64,000 nucleotides of DNA from Streptomyces sp. MMG1533 (GTDB taxonomy: Bacteria; Actinomycetota; Actinomycetes; Streptomycetales; Streptomycetaceae): the NCBI RefSeq assembly GCF_001279775.1, contig NZ_LGDG01000225.1, forward strand, positions 124,001 to 188,000, written 5' to 3'. The first letter of the stretch is position 1; each line of letters begins with the position of its first letter. The position numbers and the translations under genes are program-made. The notes beneath the pieces are model-generated. The model worked only from the letters and a program-made list of their open reading frames with translations. It was not told the origin of the DNA and ran no database searches. Below are positions 39,647 to 48,871 of the stretch, piece by piece.

Positions 39647-40450
39647 GTGAAACGCCATGAGTTCCTGCGGGAGCTGCACAAGGTCAGCGCCAACCGCAAC
39701 TACCTCGAAATCGGGGTCAACGACGGTCGCAGTCTCGCCTTGTCCCGCGTTCCCTCCATCGCGATCGACCCCGCGTTCAAGGTGGTCACCGAGATCCGGT
39801 GCGACGTCCACCTGGTGAAGGCCACCAGTGACGACTTCTTCGCCCGGGACAACCCGCTCGGCCACCTCAAGGGCGGTCGTCACCCGGTGCGCAACCTGCG
39901 CCGGGGCCGCAGCCCGATCGGCTACTGGCGGCGCACCACCCTCGACCTGTCGTTCATCGACGGCATGCACCTGTTCGAGTTCGCGCTGCGCGACTTCATG
40001 AACGTGGAGAAGCACTCCGACTGGTCCAGCGTGATCGTCCTCGACGACATGTTGCCCCGCAACATCGACGAGGCCGCCCGCGACCGGCACACCGGCGCCT
40101 GGACCGGGGACGTCTACAAGGTCGCCGAGATCCTCGGCCGCTACCGCCCCGACCTGGTCACCGTCTTCGTCGACACCCAGCCCACGGGTCAGCTCGTGAT
40201 CTTCGGCGCCGACCCGGACAACACGGTCCTGCACGACAAGTACGACGAGATCATGGCCGAGTTCGACGTGCCGGACCCGCAGAAGGTGCCCGAGGCGATC
40301 CTGGAACGGGTCCGGGCGGTGCCGCCGAAGGACCTGCTGCAAGCCCCGTTCTGGGGCCCGATGACCAAGGCCCGCAACATCGGCGTCGGCCGCTCCCGCG
40401 GCTGGGAGCCGCTGCGCACGGCCCTGGAGAAGATCGCCGTCAGCCGCTGA
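39647..40450 (+). CDS. Class I SAM methyltransferase (TylF/Methyltransf_24-like)
   Basis: A 267-residue protein. NRNYLEIGVNDGRSLALSRV is the SAM loop (E-x-G-x-x-x-G), TLDLSFIDGMHLFEFALRDF is the D-G-x-H metal-type motif seen in TylF- and macrocin-like O-methyltransferases, and VIVLDDMLPRNIDEA follows. Such enzymes methylate sugar hydroxyls or cell-surface glycans, consistent with its place after rmlAB. The GTG start has AAGGAG 8 nt upstream. A 15-bp bulged hairpin follows the stop. Confidence 0.8.
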   Translation: MKRHEFLRELHKVSANRNYLEIGVNDGRSLALSRVPSIAIDPAFKVVTEIRCDVHLVKATSDDFFARDNPLGHLKGGRHPVRNLRRGRSPIGYWRRTTLDLSFIDGMHLFEFALRDFMNVEKHSDWSSVIVLDDMLPRNIDEAARDRHTGAWTGDVYKVAEILGRYRPDLVTVFVDTQPTGQLVIFGADPDNTVLHDKYDEIMAEFDVPDPQKVPEAILERVRAVPPKDLLQAPFWGPMTKARNIGVGRSRGWEPLRTALEKIAVSR

Positions 40451-40478
40451 TCCGCGGGCCGCGCAGACCCTCGTGGAA

Positions 40479-40525
40479 GGCGGAGCAGGTCCGGTACGAC
40501 CGCAGCAGTCCCGGACCGCTCCGCC
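40479..40525. terminator. Bidirectional hairpin between convergent methyltransferase and GT2 genes
   Basis: GGCGGAGC-A-GGTCCGG pairs with CCGGACC-GCTCCGCC, 15 bp with one bulge and a 16-nt loop. Confidence 0.75.
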
Positions 40526-40625
40526 TTCGCGAGCGACGGCCCCTCGGCGTCCTGGAAGACCGGGGAATCCGGAGACCGAGGGCCCCGATACCCAGGCGCC
40601 CTCGGTCCTCAGCGATCGCCGGTTC

Positions 40626-42590
40626 TCACGCTCTCCAAGCCCTGACCCGGGAAGCAGCCATCCCCCGGACCCGCCGGACCAGGCGCCGAGCCCGGCGTGT
40701 CAGCCGTCGTACGACACCGGGCCCGGGCGGACGCACCACCTGTACTCCGCCCGGCCCGACGCGCAGGGCCGGCGGCAGCGTGAGGAAACGTGACTCGCGG
40801 GCAGTGCGGGCCGGGCACAGCGCCACCCGCCAGGTCCCGCCCTTGAGGTCGCCGACGGGCAGCACGGCCTCCAGCAGCGCTCCGGGGCCGTCCGGGGACG
40901 GCGACAGCGTGCCGGGGACGTCGCGGGAGGCCGGGCCGGTGAGCCGCAGCAGCACCTCGGTGTCGCCAGGCAGGTACAGCGGCAGGGGCGCGCGCAGCCG
41001 GTCGCCGGTGACGGTGACGTCTTCGGGGGACAGACTGCCAAGGCCCAGCCGTTTGTCCGCGCTGTCGACGGCCAGGGCGAGATGGGCGTGCGGGTCGGTC
41101 CAGTACGGCAGCACCACCCGGCCGGCCACCACCCCGGCGGACGCGGCGGTCCGGTCCTTGCGGGGGACCGGACGGACCGGACCCAGGCGGCAGTCCTTGG
41201 TCCAGCCGCCCAGCTTGACCCGGACGAAGAAGTCCCACAGCCCGGCGCCCACCGGGACGCCGTCGGCCGCGCTGGCGGGGTCGACGACGGCCGTGACCCG
41301 CAGCACGAGCCGGACCCGCTCGCCCTCCCCGACCGGGACGATCTCCCGGGTGACCTCGCCCGGCTGGAAGTACTGTGCCGAGGTGGCGCGTTCGCGCAGC
41401 AGCAGGTCCGCCGTGGCCGTCCCGAAACGGGCGACGCTGTCGGCCGCCACCCGGGCGACCGCATCGGCGACGTCCCGCGGCGGACCGGACGCCGGTGCAC
41501 CGGCGGGCCCGGCCGGGAACGTCATCGGTTCACCGCCGACCGCGTACTCGACGGCGAAGCCGACGTGCAGCGCCCCGTCCTCCCACCGCACGCCCGTCGG
41601 CTCCGCCCTGAGGGCGACGGAGGCCTCCCACTCGGCGAACGCGACGACGTCGTCGAACCGGTCGGCGGCGATCAACGCGGCGACGATCCGCTGCGTCGGC
41701 TGGAGCCCCGTCGCGACACCGGGCCCGAAGCGCTCGACGACGACCCCGTGGATCTCGTCGAACAGTTCCCTGCGGTAGTCCGCGGGCAGCTTGAGCAGGC
41801 GCCGCCCGCGCATGCGCTCGACCATCTCGTTGCGCAGCCAGCGCCGCAGGAGACGGTCGCGCAGCGGTCCCGGCTCGGTGTACTTCTCGACGACGTCGAG
41901 GGCCTCGCGGAGGTTCTCGAAGTATCCGGCAGGCTCGAAGCGCTGGAAGCCGGCGTTGGACGCGTCGTCTCGCTTGACGTGGTAGTAGCAGACGTAGTCG
42001 CTCAGCACGGAGACGTTGCCCGCGCGCAGGTACGCCTCGGTGACGAAGACGTGGTCCTCCAGCCGCCGCCTGCCCTCCGGGAAGCGCAGCCCGATGTCGT
42101 CGAGGAACTTCCGGCGGAACATCTTGTGCGGGGTGAGGCTGTCGATCAGCGGGGCGTTCTCGACGTCGGCGTGCGGATGGTTGCGGCGGAACAACTCCAC
42201 CGGCACGGGCCGACCCTTGCCGGCCATCTTGCCGACGACGACGTCGGCGCCGTTGGCCACCCCGTAGTCGTACATCCGCTCCAGGGCCTCGTCGCCGAGG
42301 TAGTCGTCGTTGTCGACGAACATGACGTACTCGCCCTCGGCGGCGGCGATCCCCACGTTGCGGGGCTTGCCCGACCACCCGGAGTTCTCCTGGTGGACGA
42401 CCGTCACTCTGGGGTCCTGGGCGGCCACCTCGTCGAGGCGGGCCGGTGTGCCGTCGGTGGAACCGTCGTCGACGAAGACCACTTCGTACTCTTCGGGAGG
42501 CAGTGACTGTCTCAGTAACGAGGCGATGCAGTCCTCGATGTAGGTCCCCGGGTTGTAGACGGGAACGATGACGCTGACCTTCACCGGCAT
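40626..42590 (-). CDS. GT-A family 2 glycosyltransferase with C-terminal accessory domains
   Basis: A 654-residue protein. VKVSVIVPVYNPGTYIEDCI and YEVVFVDDGSTDGTPARLDE open the GT-A fold, GEYVMFVDNDDYLGDEAL has the D-x-D-like metal site, and GRRRLEDHVFVTEAYL supplies the E-D-H acceptor-side motif. After about residue 300 come beta-rich sections resembling those in TarS/polyol-phosphate glycosyltransferases. The C-terminus is very Arg-rich (RRLTRRARRLVRRVRG), suited to lying on the membrane or on polyanions. It probably decorates a wall polymer such as a teichoic acid or teichulosonic acid. It faces the rml genes and could use their sugar donor, but this is inference. Confidence 0.85.
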   Translation of the reverse strand: MPVKVSVIVPVYNPGTYIEDCIASLLRQSLPPEEYEVVFVDDGSTDGTPARLDEVAAQDPRVTVVHQENSGWSGKPRNVGIAAAEGEYVMFVDNDDYLGDEALERMYDYGVANGADVVVGKMAGKGRPVPVELFRRNHPHADVENAPLIDSLTPHKMFRRKFLDDIGLRFPEGRRRLEDHVFVTEAYLRAGNVSVLSDYVCYYHVKRDDASNAGFQRFEPAGYFENLREALDVVEKYTEPGPLRDRLLRRWLRNEMVERMRGRRLLKLPADYRRELFDEIHGVVVERFGPGVATGLQPTQRIVAALIAADRFDDVVAFAEWEASVALRAEPTGVRWEDGALHVGFAVEYAVGGEPMTFPAGPAGAPASGPPRDVADAVARVAADSVARFGTATADLLLRERATSAQYFQPGEVTREIVPVGEGERVRLVLRVTAVVDPASAADGVPVGAGLWDFFVRVKLGGWTKDCRLGPVRPVPRKDRTAASAGVVAGRVVLPYWTDPHAHLALAVDSADKRLGLGSLSPEDVTVTGDRLRAPLPLYLPGDTEVLLRLTGPASRDVPGTLSPSPDGPGALLEAVLPVGDLKGGTWRVALCPARTARESRFLTLPPALRVGPGGVQVVRPPGPGVVRRLTRRARRLVRRVRGMAASRVRAWRA

Positions 42591-42773
42591 CGGGCTCCGG
42601 GCCCCCTCAGTTTGCTTGCCTTGGGTGATGTCGCTGGTACGCGTTGGCAGATGCTAACGCCCTCCGACCTGCTGTCCGTCTTCGGCCCTCCGGTGAGAAC
42701 GCGTGGCGTGTCGCGGCGCGCGGTCGCGCCCGGCCTGCCGGTCCTTTCGGCGCGGCACGAGTAACCTGCCGCC

Positions 42774-43274
42774 GTGCGCCTCCTGTTGATGTCCGACACC
42801 CATCTCCCGCGGCGGGCCAAGGCGCTCCCCGAGCCGCTGCTCGCCGAACTCCCGCGTGCCGACGTCGTGTTCCACGCCGGGGACTGGGTCGACACGGCCA
42901 CCCTCGACCTGCTGGAAGCCGGCAGCGACAGGCTTGTCGCGGTGTACGGCAACAACGACGGACCGCAGTTGCGCGCCCGGCTCCCCGAGGTGGCGTACGT
43001 CGAACTCGGTGGCCTGCGTTTCGCCGTCGTCCACGAGACGGGCGCCGCCCAGGGCCGTGAGGCACGCTGCGCCGCCCGCTTCCCCGACACCGACGTCCTG
43101 GTCTTCGGGCACAGCCACATCCCCTGGGACACCACAGCCCCCACCGGCCTGCGCCTGCTCAATCCGGGCTCGCCGACCGACCGCCGCCGCCAGCCGCACT
43201 GCACCTACATGACCGCCACGGTGGCCGAGGGCCGCCTCACAGAGGTACACCTGCACCGGTTGCCCCCGCGTTAG
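42774..43274 (+). CDS. YfcE/MJ0936-type metallophosphoesterase
   Basis: A 166-residue calcineurin-like phosphoesterase. MRLLLMSDTHLPRRAK (D-x-H), VVFHAGDWVD (G-D), VAVYGNNDG (G-N-x-D, for G-N-H-D/E) and VFGHSHIPWD (G-H-T/S-H) are the metal-binding motifs in order. The family cleaves phosphodiesters such as small cyclic nucleotides or bis-pNPP in vitro; no natural substrate is clear. GTG start. Possibly co-transcribed with the phosphotransferase 67 bp downstream. Confidence 0.88.
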   Translation: MRLLLMSDTHLPRRAKALPEPLLAELPRADVVFHAGDWVDTATLDLLEAGSDRLVAVYGNNDGPQLRARLPEVAYVELGGLRFAVVHETGAAQGREARCAARFPDTDVLVFGHSHIPWDTTAPTGLRLLNPGSPTDRRRQPHCTYMTATVAEGRLTEVHLHRLPPR

Positions 43275-43341
43275 GGACCGATGCGTCGCACACCGCTATT
43301 TCGTTGGACGTACGGGTGGTCGGCCCGCTGAACTGGACGGC

Positions 43342-44256
43342 GTGCTGATCGACACCACTCTCGTACGCCGTCTGCTCGCCGCCCGGTTCCCGCGGTGGGC
43401 GCACCTGCCCCTCGCCCCGGTTCGGCAGTCCGGCATGGACAACGCCACCTTCCGGCTCGGCACCGACCTGTCCGTACGGCTGCCGCGCTACGCCCACTGG
43501 GTGGGCCAGGTGGAGCGTGAACACCGTTGGCTGCCGCACATCGCCCCGCGACTGCCGCTGCCCGTCTCCGAGCCGGTGGCGAAGGGCGAACCCGGCGAGG
43601 GCTACCCGTACCCGTGGTCCGTGTACCGATGGCTGGAGGGGGAGACGGCGACGACCGAGGGACTGGCCGACCCCGTCGGGGCCGCACGCGACCTCGGCGG
43701 ATTCCTCCAGGCCCTCCGGTCGATCGACGCCACAGGGGGTCCCGGGCCCGAGCCGAGCAACGCCTTCCGTGGGGTGCCGATGGGCGACGAACGGGATTCC
43801 GTGGCGGCGGATTCACTCGTACGGGGCAAGATCGAAGCTCTGAAGAAGGGGCGCCTGGTTGACACGGACGCGGTGACGGAGGTCTGGGAGGCGGCCCTCG
43901 CGGCCCCTGCCTGGGACCGGCCGCCGGTGTGGATCCACGGCGACCTCGACGCGGGCAACCTGCTGACCGTGGACGGCAGGCTCAGCGCCGTCATCGACTT
44001 CGGGACGCTGGCGGTGGCCGATCCGGCGGTGGACCTGCTGCCCGCCTGGAAGTTCCTGCCCGGCTCGGCGCGGGACGCCTTCCGGGAGGCGGTCGGCCTC
44101 GACGAGGCGACCTGGGCGCGGGGCCGCGGCTGGGCCGTCGCGGGGTCGCTGCCGGTGCCGGACGACCCGTTCTTCCAGGCGGACCCCGCCCGGGTGACGG
44201 CCGCCCTGCGGCACCTCGACGCGGTCGTCGAGGACCACCGCAGCCACGGTTCCTGA
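43342..44256 (+). CDS. Aminoglycoside-phosphotransferase-like kinase
   Basis: A 304-residue APH-fold kinase. DNATFRLGTDLSVRLPRYA is the nucleotide-binding N-lobe. VWIHGDLDAGNLLTVDGRL has the catalytic H-G-D-x-x-x-x-N, and SAVIDFGTLAVADPAVDLLP the D-F-G equivalent. Members phosphorylate small molecules including antibiotics and sugars, so resistance is possible but not implied. The GTG start has no strong ribosome site, so a start a little further upstream cannot be excluded. It ends 4 bp from the convergent coxG-like gene. Confidence 0.85.
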   Translation: MLIDTTLVRRLLAARFPRWAHLPLAPVRQSGMDNATFRLGTDLSVRLPRYAHWVGQVEREHRWLPHIAPRLPLPVSEPVAKGEPGEGYPYPWSVYRWLEGETATTEGLADPVGAARDLGGFLQALRSIDATGGPGPEPSNAFRGVPMGDERDSVAADSLVRGKIEALKKGRLVDTDAVTEVWEAALAAPAWDRPPVWIHGDLDAGNLLTVDGRLSAVIDFGTLAVADPAVDLLPAWKFLPGSARDAFREAVGLDEATWARGRGWAVAGSLPVPDDPFFQADPARVTAALRHLDAVVEDHRSHGS

Positions 44257-44260
44257 CGGC

Positions 44261-44854
44261 TCAGGCCCGCCGCCGTCGCCGTATCCGCGTGACCGCGAGC
44301 ACCACGACGACCGCCACGGCCGCTGCGACGGCCGCCCGCTTGGCGACGGGCACGCCGGCCGTGCGCAACAGGTCGATCGGCCTTTCGTCAGGCTCCCGCA
44401 CCGCCACCGCCGACTCGGCCAGCCGTTCGGACAGGCATTCGGCGAACCGGCCCACCAGCCGGTCGCCGACCTCCGCCAGCACTCCCCGCCCGAACTGCGC
44501 CGGACGCCCGGTCACGGTCAGATCGGTCCGCACCGACACGGCCGTGCCGTCGTCGCGCTCGGCCAGCGTGCCGGTCACCGTGGCCCGGGCCGTGCCCTGG
44601 CCGCGGGTCTCCCGGCCGCTCGCGAGCAGCACCATGCGGTGCGCCGCCTCGTCCTGCTCCTCGAAGACGGCGGTCCCCCGATAGGCGACGGTGACCGGAC
44701 CGACCTTGACCTTCACCGAGCCGGTCACGGTCTTGCCGTCGTAGTCCTCCACCGTCGCCCCGGGCAGACACGGCGCGACCCGCTCGATGTCGAGGAGCGC
44801 CCGCCAGGCGTCGTCGACCGGCACGGGCACGGTGAACTCGTGGTGCAGCTCCAT
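44261..44854 (-). CDS. coxG: CoxG-like SRPBCC protein with C-terminal membrane anchor
   Basis: A 197-residue protein. MELHHEFTVPVPVDDAWRAL, CLPGATVEDYDGKTVTGSVK and GPVTVAYRGTAVFEEQDE are the CoxG/START-like motifs. After the domain comes a hydrophobic helix (AAVAAAVAVVVVLAVT) and an Arg-rich tail, so the domain is tethered inside the membrane. In Oligotropha CoxG recruits CO dehydrogenase to the membrane. The start follows GGAGGAAGTC. It is the last gene of the leftward cox operon, 21 bp after xdhC. Confidence 0.85.
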   Translation of the reverse strand: MELHHEFTVPVPVDDAWRALLDIERVAPCLPGATVEDYDGKTVTGSVKVKVGPVTVAYRGTAVFEEQDEAAHRMVLLASGRETRGQGTARATVTGTLAERDDGTAVSVRTDLTVTGRPAQFGRGVLAEVGDRLVGRFAECLSERLAESAVAVREPDERPIDLLRTAGVPVAKRAAVAAAVAVVVVLAVTRIRRRRRA

Positions 44855-44875
44855 GACTTCCTCCAAGGACTGGGC

Positions 44876-45985
44876 CTAGGACTGAGACTCGGTCGGATGG
44901 ATCGCTCCCGCCGTCGCCGTCAGCGGGGCGCCGCTGCCGCCCCAGCGCAGCGCGACGATCTCGGCGGCGACGGACACGCCGACCTCTTCGGGCGTACGGG
45001 CGCCCAGGTCGAGCCCCACGGGGGAGCGCAGCCGGGACAACTCGCCCTCGGTGAGCCCGGCCTCCGTCAGCCGTTGCATCCGGTCGTCGTGGGTGCGGCG
45101 GCTGCCCATCGCGCCGATGTACGCGGCCGGCCGGCGCAGCGCCACCTCCAGCAGCGGTACGTCGAACTTCGGGTCGTGGGTGAGGACGCAGATCACCGTG
45201 CGATCGTCAGTGTCCGTGTCCCGCAGGTAGCGGTGCGGCCAGTCCACGACCACCTCGACGCCCTCCGGGAAGCGCTTGGGCGTGGCGAAGACCGGGCGGG
45301 CGTCGCAGACCGTGACCCGGTAGCCGAGGAAGTCTCCGATGCGGGCGACCGCCGCCGCGTAGTCGATCGCGCCGAAGACCAGCATGCGCGGCGGGGGCGC
45401 GAAGGAGTGCAGGAAGACGGTGACCGCGTCCTCGCGGCGCTCGCCGTGCGGTCCGTAGTGTCTGAGGCCCGTGGCACCGAGGGCGAGTTCGCCGCGCGCG
45501 TCGGCCGTGACCGCCACGTCCAGGCCGTCCGTGCCGAGCGTGCCGGCGACCCGGTCCGGCCACACCGCGAGGGTGGCTCCGCGCGGCGCCGGCCCGTCGG
45601 TGACCGTGGCCACGGTCACCGGACGGCCCGCGGCAACCGACTCGGCGACTGCGCCGAAGGACGGGTCCGACTCCGGTGTGACCGGTCGGACCAGCAGCGT
45701 GATCTCGCCGCCGCAGGTGAGCCCGACCGCAAAGGCGTCCGCGTCGCTGTACCCGAAGGTCTCCAGGCGGGCCTCCCCGCTCGCCACCACTTCCTGGGCG
45801 AGCTCGAAGACGGCCCCCTCGACACAGCCGCCGGACACACTGCCCACGACCTCGTCGCCGGGGCCCACGGCCATGGCCGCACCGGGATCGCGCGGCGCGC
45901 TGCGGCTGACCGCCACCACCGTCGCCAGGCCGAAGGGTGCGCGGGACGCGTACCAGCCGTTCAGTGCCGGGAGAATGTCACGCAC
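44876..45985 (-). CDS. XdhC/CoxF-type molybdenum cofactor insertion protein
   Basis: A 369-residue protein. PFGLATVVAVSRSAPRDPGA and VVGSVSGGCVEGAVFELAQE are the XdhC N-terminal motifs with the invariant Cys in SGGCVEG. RMLVFGAIDYAAAVARIGDF and TVICVLTHDPKFDVPLLEVA begin the C-terminal Rossmann part, and YIGAMGSRRTHDDRMQRL follows. It binds and sulfurates Mo cofactor and hands it to the large subunit. GTG at 45985 has AAGGAG six nt upstream; a TTG six codons earlier would include that site. It overlaps coxE by 8 bp. Confidence 0.88.
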   Translation of the reverse strand: MRDILPALNGWYASRAPFGLATVVAVSRSAPRDPGAAMAVGPGDEVVGSVSGGCVEGAVFELAQEVVASGEARLETFGYSDADAFAVGLTCGGEITLLVRPVTPESDPSFGAVAESVAAGRPVTVATVTDGPAPRGATLAVWPDRVAGTLGTDGLDVAVTADARGELALGATGLRHYGPHGERREDAVTVFLHSFAPPPRMLVFGAIDYAAAVARIGDFLGYRVTVCDARPVFATPKRFPEGVEVVVDWPHRYLRDTDTDDRTVICVLTHDPKFDVPLLEVALRRPAAYIGAMGSRRTHDDRMQRLTEAGLTEGELSRLRSPVGLDLGARTPEEVGVSVAAEIVALRWGGSGAPLTATAGAIHPTESQS

Positions 45986-47120
45986 GATCCGCTCCTTCCA
46001 CAAAAGCCACGTCGGCTCCTGCCACCACCGCCGCCAGACGCTCCAGCGCGGCCAGGCTGTGCCCCTCGACGAACGCGTCCACGCTCGGCAGTGCTGCCGC
46101 CATGCCGGCCGCCAGGGGCGCGTACCCGGGGCGTGCCTTGAGCGGATTGGCCCAGATCACCCGGTACGCCAGCCGGTGCAAGCGTCGCATCCGGTCCGCG
46201 AGCAGCTCCGGATCGCCACGCTCCCAGCCGTCCGAGAGCAGCACGACGACCGCGCCGCGCGCCATGCCCCGCTGCCCCCACCGGTTCAGGAACTCCCGCA
46301 GCAGCTCACCGAGCCGGGTGCCGCCGCGCCAGTCGGGCACGGCCGCCGCGAGCGCGGCCATCGCCAGGTCGGGATCGCGGTGCGACAGCTCCCGCGTCAC
46401 CCGGGTCAGCCGGGTGCCGATCGTGAACACCTCCGTCCGCGTGCCCCGCGCGGCCGCGTGCGCGAACCTCAGCAACGCGTCCGCGTACGGCGCCATCGAG
46501 CCGCTGACGTCGACGAGCAGCACGACCCGGCGCGGCCGCACGGCCCGGGCCCGGTGCCGCAGCAGCGCCGGCTCCCCGCCCCGTCGCAGCAGCTCCCGTA
46601 CGGTCCGCCGCGGATCGACGTCACCACGCCGGGCCGGCCGCCGACGCGCGGTGCGCCGGGCCTCACCCGGCAGCGCGAACGCGGCCAGCAGCCGGTGCAC
46701 CGCGGCGCGCTCGGCCGCGTCCAGTTCGGCGAAGTCGCGGTGGCGCAGTACCTCGGCCGTGCCGGCCGGCGTCGCGGAGGGCGGCGCGAGGGGCTCCCGC
46801 CCAGCTGTCGTACGAAACGCGGGGGCGTCCCGTACGACCATCCGCAGACGTGGCGGGGGAGCGGCGACCGCGGCCGGTCCGACGGGCTCGGCCGCGCCGA
46901 AGCAGGCGGCGAACACCCGCTCGTAGCGCTCCAGGTCGTCCGGGCTCCCGCACAGGGTCAGCCGGCCCGCCCAGTACACGTCGGACCGCATCCCGGGCCC
47001 CAGCACGTCCACCGCCCGCAGGAACGCGTGCAGCCGCTCGGTGCTCGCGTCGACGCCGGCCGCCCGCAGGGCACGGGCGAAACCGAGCAGGGCGGCGTCC
47101 GGGGCGAGCACGGCCCTCAC
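45978..47120 (-). CDS. coxE: CoxE-type VWA-domain protein
   Basis: A 380-residue protein. RRVVLLVDVSGSMAPYADAL is the D-x-S-x-S MIDAS site of a von Willebrand A domain, GTRLGELLREFLNRWGQ carries the third metal residue, and VVVLLSDGWERGDPELLADR the fourth. The N-terminal half is helical and typical of CoxE (DUF58/VWA-CoxE). With MoxR ATPases it acts as a chaperone pair maturing the Mo-Cu or Mo centre. It is placed between coxD and xdhC with overlaps on both sides. Confidence 0.88.
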   Translation of the reverse strand: MRAVLAPDAALLGFARALRAAGVDASTERLHAFLRAVDVLGPGMRSDVYWAGRLTLCGSPDDLERYERVFAACFGAAEPVGPAAVAAPPPRLRMVVRDAPAFRTTAGREPLAPPSATPAGTAEVLRHRDFAELDAAERAAVHRLLAAFALPGEARRTARRRPARRGDVDPRRTVRELLRRGGEPALLRHRARAVRPRRVVLLVDVSGSMAPYADALLRFAHAAARGTRTEVFTIGTRLTRVTRELSHRDPDLAMAALAAAVPDWRGGTRLGELLREFLNRWGQRGMARGAVVVLLSDGWERGDPELLADRMRRLHRLAYRVIWANPLKARPGYAPLAAGMAAALPSVDAFVEGHSLAALERLAAVVAGADVAFVEGADRA

Positions 47121-48001
47121 GCTCCTCGGGCCTCTCGGGCGGCGAGCACCGCCGCCAGGTCAAGACCCCGCGCCCGTTCCGCGTCCTCCCGGTACTTCAG
47201 CACCGATCCCAGCGTCGCCACCGCCAGCTCCGCGTCCACCTCACGCGCGCCCAGCGCGTCCAGCGCCTCGGCCCAGTCGATCGTCTCGGCCACCCCCGGC
47301 GGCTTGACCAGGTCCTGCGCCCGCAACGCCTGCACCAGCGCGGTGACCTGCTCGGCGAGCCGCGCCGACACCCGCGGCAACCGCCGCCGCACGATGGCGA
47401 GTTCACGGGCGAAGCCGGGATGGTCGAACCAGTGGTAGAGGCAGCGCCGCTTCAACGCGTCGTGCACCTCCCGCGTGCGGTTGGAGGTCAGCACGACCAC
47501 GGGCGGCACCTCGGCCCGCAGCGTGCCCAGTTCCGGGATCGTGACCGCGAACTCGGACAACAGCTCCAGCAGGAACGCCTCGAACTCGTCGTCGGCACGG
47601 TCGATCTCGTCCACGAGCAGCACCGACGGCTGGGTCTCCAGGGCCCTCAGCAGCGGCCGGGCGACCAGGAACCGCCGGTCGTACAGTTCGCCCTCCAGCC
47701 GCTCGGCGTCGGTGCTTCCCGCCGCCTCGGCGGCCCTCAGGTGCAGCAGCTGGCGCGGGAAGTCCCAGTCGTACAGGGCCTGCGAGGCGTCGATGCCCTC
47801 GTGGCACTGCAACCGGATCAGCGGGGCGTCCAGCGCCTCAGCGAGGGCGGACGCGAGCGCGGTCTTGCCGACGCCCGCGTCGCCCTCGCAGAAGAGCGGC
47901 CGGTGCAGCCGGAGGGCCAGGAAGCAGGCGACGGCCAGCCCGTCGTCGACGAGGTATCCCGTCTCCTCCAGGCGGGCCCGTACCCGTGCCGGGCCGTCCA
48001 C
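47117..48001 (-). CDS. coxD: CoxD/MoxR-type AAA+ ATPase
   Basis: A 294-residue AAA+ ATPase. PLFCEGDAGVGKTALASALA is Walker A, SVLLVDEIDRADDEFEAFLL Walker B, PPVVVLTSNRTREVHDALKR sensor 1 and the arginine finger region. In Oligotropha CoxD helps build the CuSMo centre of CO dehydrogenase. The start is GTG; its ribosome site is weak. It lies 15 bp after coxM and overlaps coxE by 4 bp. Confidence 0.88.
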   Translation of the reverse strand: MDGPARVRARLEETGYLVDDGLAVACFLALRLHRPLFCEGDAGVGKTALASALAEALDAPLIRLQCHEGIDASQALYDWDFPRQLLHLRAAEAAGSTDAERLEGELYDRRFLVARPLLRALETQPSVLLVDEIDRADDEFEAFLLELLSEFAVTIPELGTLRAEVPPVVVLTSNRTREVHDALKRRCLYHWFDHPGFARELAIVRRRLPRVSARLAEQVTALVQALRAQDLVKPPGVAETIDWAEALDALGAREVDAELAVATLGSVLKYREDAERARGLDLAAVLAAREARGA

Positions 48002-48016
48002 GTCCGTGATGGCAGC

Positions 48017-48871
48017 TCACCCCATCCCGGCGGCGGCCAGTACCGCCCGCCTGGTCAGCACCCGTGCCAGATGCGCCCGGTACTCGGGGGAGGCCGACAG
48101 GTCCTGCGACGGCCGGGTCCCGACGGCCGCCGACTGTGCCGCCCGCGCCACGGCCCGCGCGTCCCCGGCACCGGCCAGGGCCTCCTCGGCCGCCGAGGCG
48201 CGCACCGGGGCCGGCCCCATGTTGGTCAGCCCCACGCGGGCCTCGGCGATGTGCCCGTCCTCGCGCCTCACCAGAGCGGCCACGCCGACGACCGCCCAGG
48301 CCTGCGCCACCCGTTGGAACTTCTCGTACCGGAACCCCCAGCCGTCCGCCTTGGGGATCCTGACCTCGACGAGCAGCTCGTCGGGCGCCAGCGCGGACTG
48401 CAGGTAGTCGACGAAGAAGTCCCGCGCGGGGATCGCGCGCCGTCCCCGCGGCCCTACGACGATCAGCTCGCCCTCCAGCGCCAGCAGCACTGCGGGCAGG
48501 TCCCCCGCCGGATCGGCGTGCGCGAGAGAGCCGCCGAGGGTGCCGCGATGCCGTACGGCGGGATCCGCGACCGTGGCAGTGGCGGCCGCCAGCAGACCCG
48601 CGTGCCGGCGGACGAGCGGCTCGCGGATCACGTCGTGGTGCGTGGTCATCGCGCCGACCACGAGTGTGCCGCCGTCCTCCCGGACCCCGCGCAGCCCGGG
48701 GATCCGGCCGACGTCCACGACCAGTTCGGGAAAGGCCAGCCGCAGCCTCAGCAGCGGCAGCAGGCTCTGCCCGCCGGCCAGCACCTTCGCCTCGTCACCG
48801 GCGGCGGCGAGTGCGCGTACCGCCGCGTCGACGCTCGTCGGCCGGGTGTACTCGAATGCCGGAGGAATCAT
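48017..48871 (-). CDS. coxM: CoxM-type FAD subunit of molybdenum hydroxylase
   Basis: A 284-residue flavoprotein. EYTRPTSVDAAVRALAAAGD then AKVLAGGQSLLPLLRLRLAF is the first FAD loop, and VADPAVRHRGTLGGSLAHAD the second (T-x-G-G-S). It passes electrons from the 2Fe-2S subunit to the final acceptor. ATG overlaps the coxL stop as ATGA. All expected domains are present, with normal length. Confidence 0.93.
   Translation of the reverse strand: MIPPAFEYTRPTSVDAAVRALAAAGDEAKVLAGGQSLLPLLRLRLAFPELVVDVGRIPGLRGVREDGGTLVVGAMTTHHDVIREPLVRRHAGLLAAATATVADPAVRHRGTLGGSLAHADPAGDLPAVLLALEGELIVVGPRGRRAIPARDFFVDYLQSALAPDELLVEVRIPKADGWGFRYEKFQRVAQAWAVVGVAALVRREDGHIAEARVGLTNMGPAPVRASAAEEALAGAGDARAVARAAQSAAVGTRPSQDLSASPEYRAHLARVLTRRAVLAAAGMG

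Noticed and set aside
42591..42773. A regulatory RNA in the divergent gap between the GT2 and phosphoesterase genes
   Set aside because: No strong hairpin or T-run was seen; it is probably just promoters.
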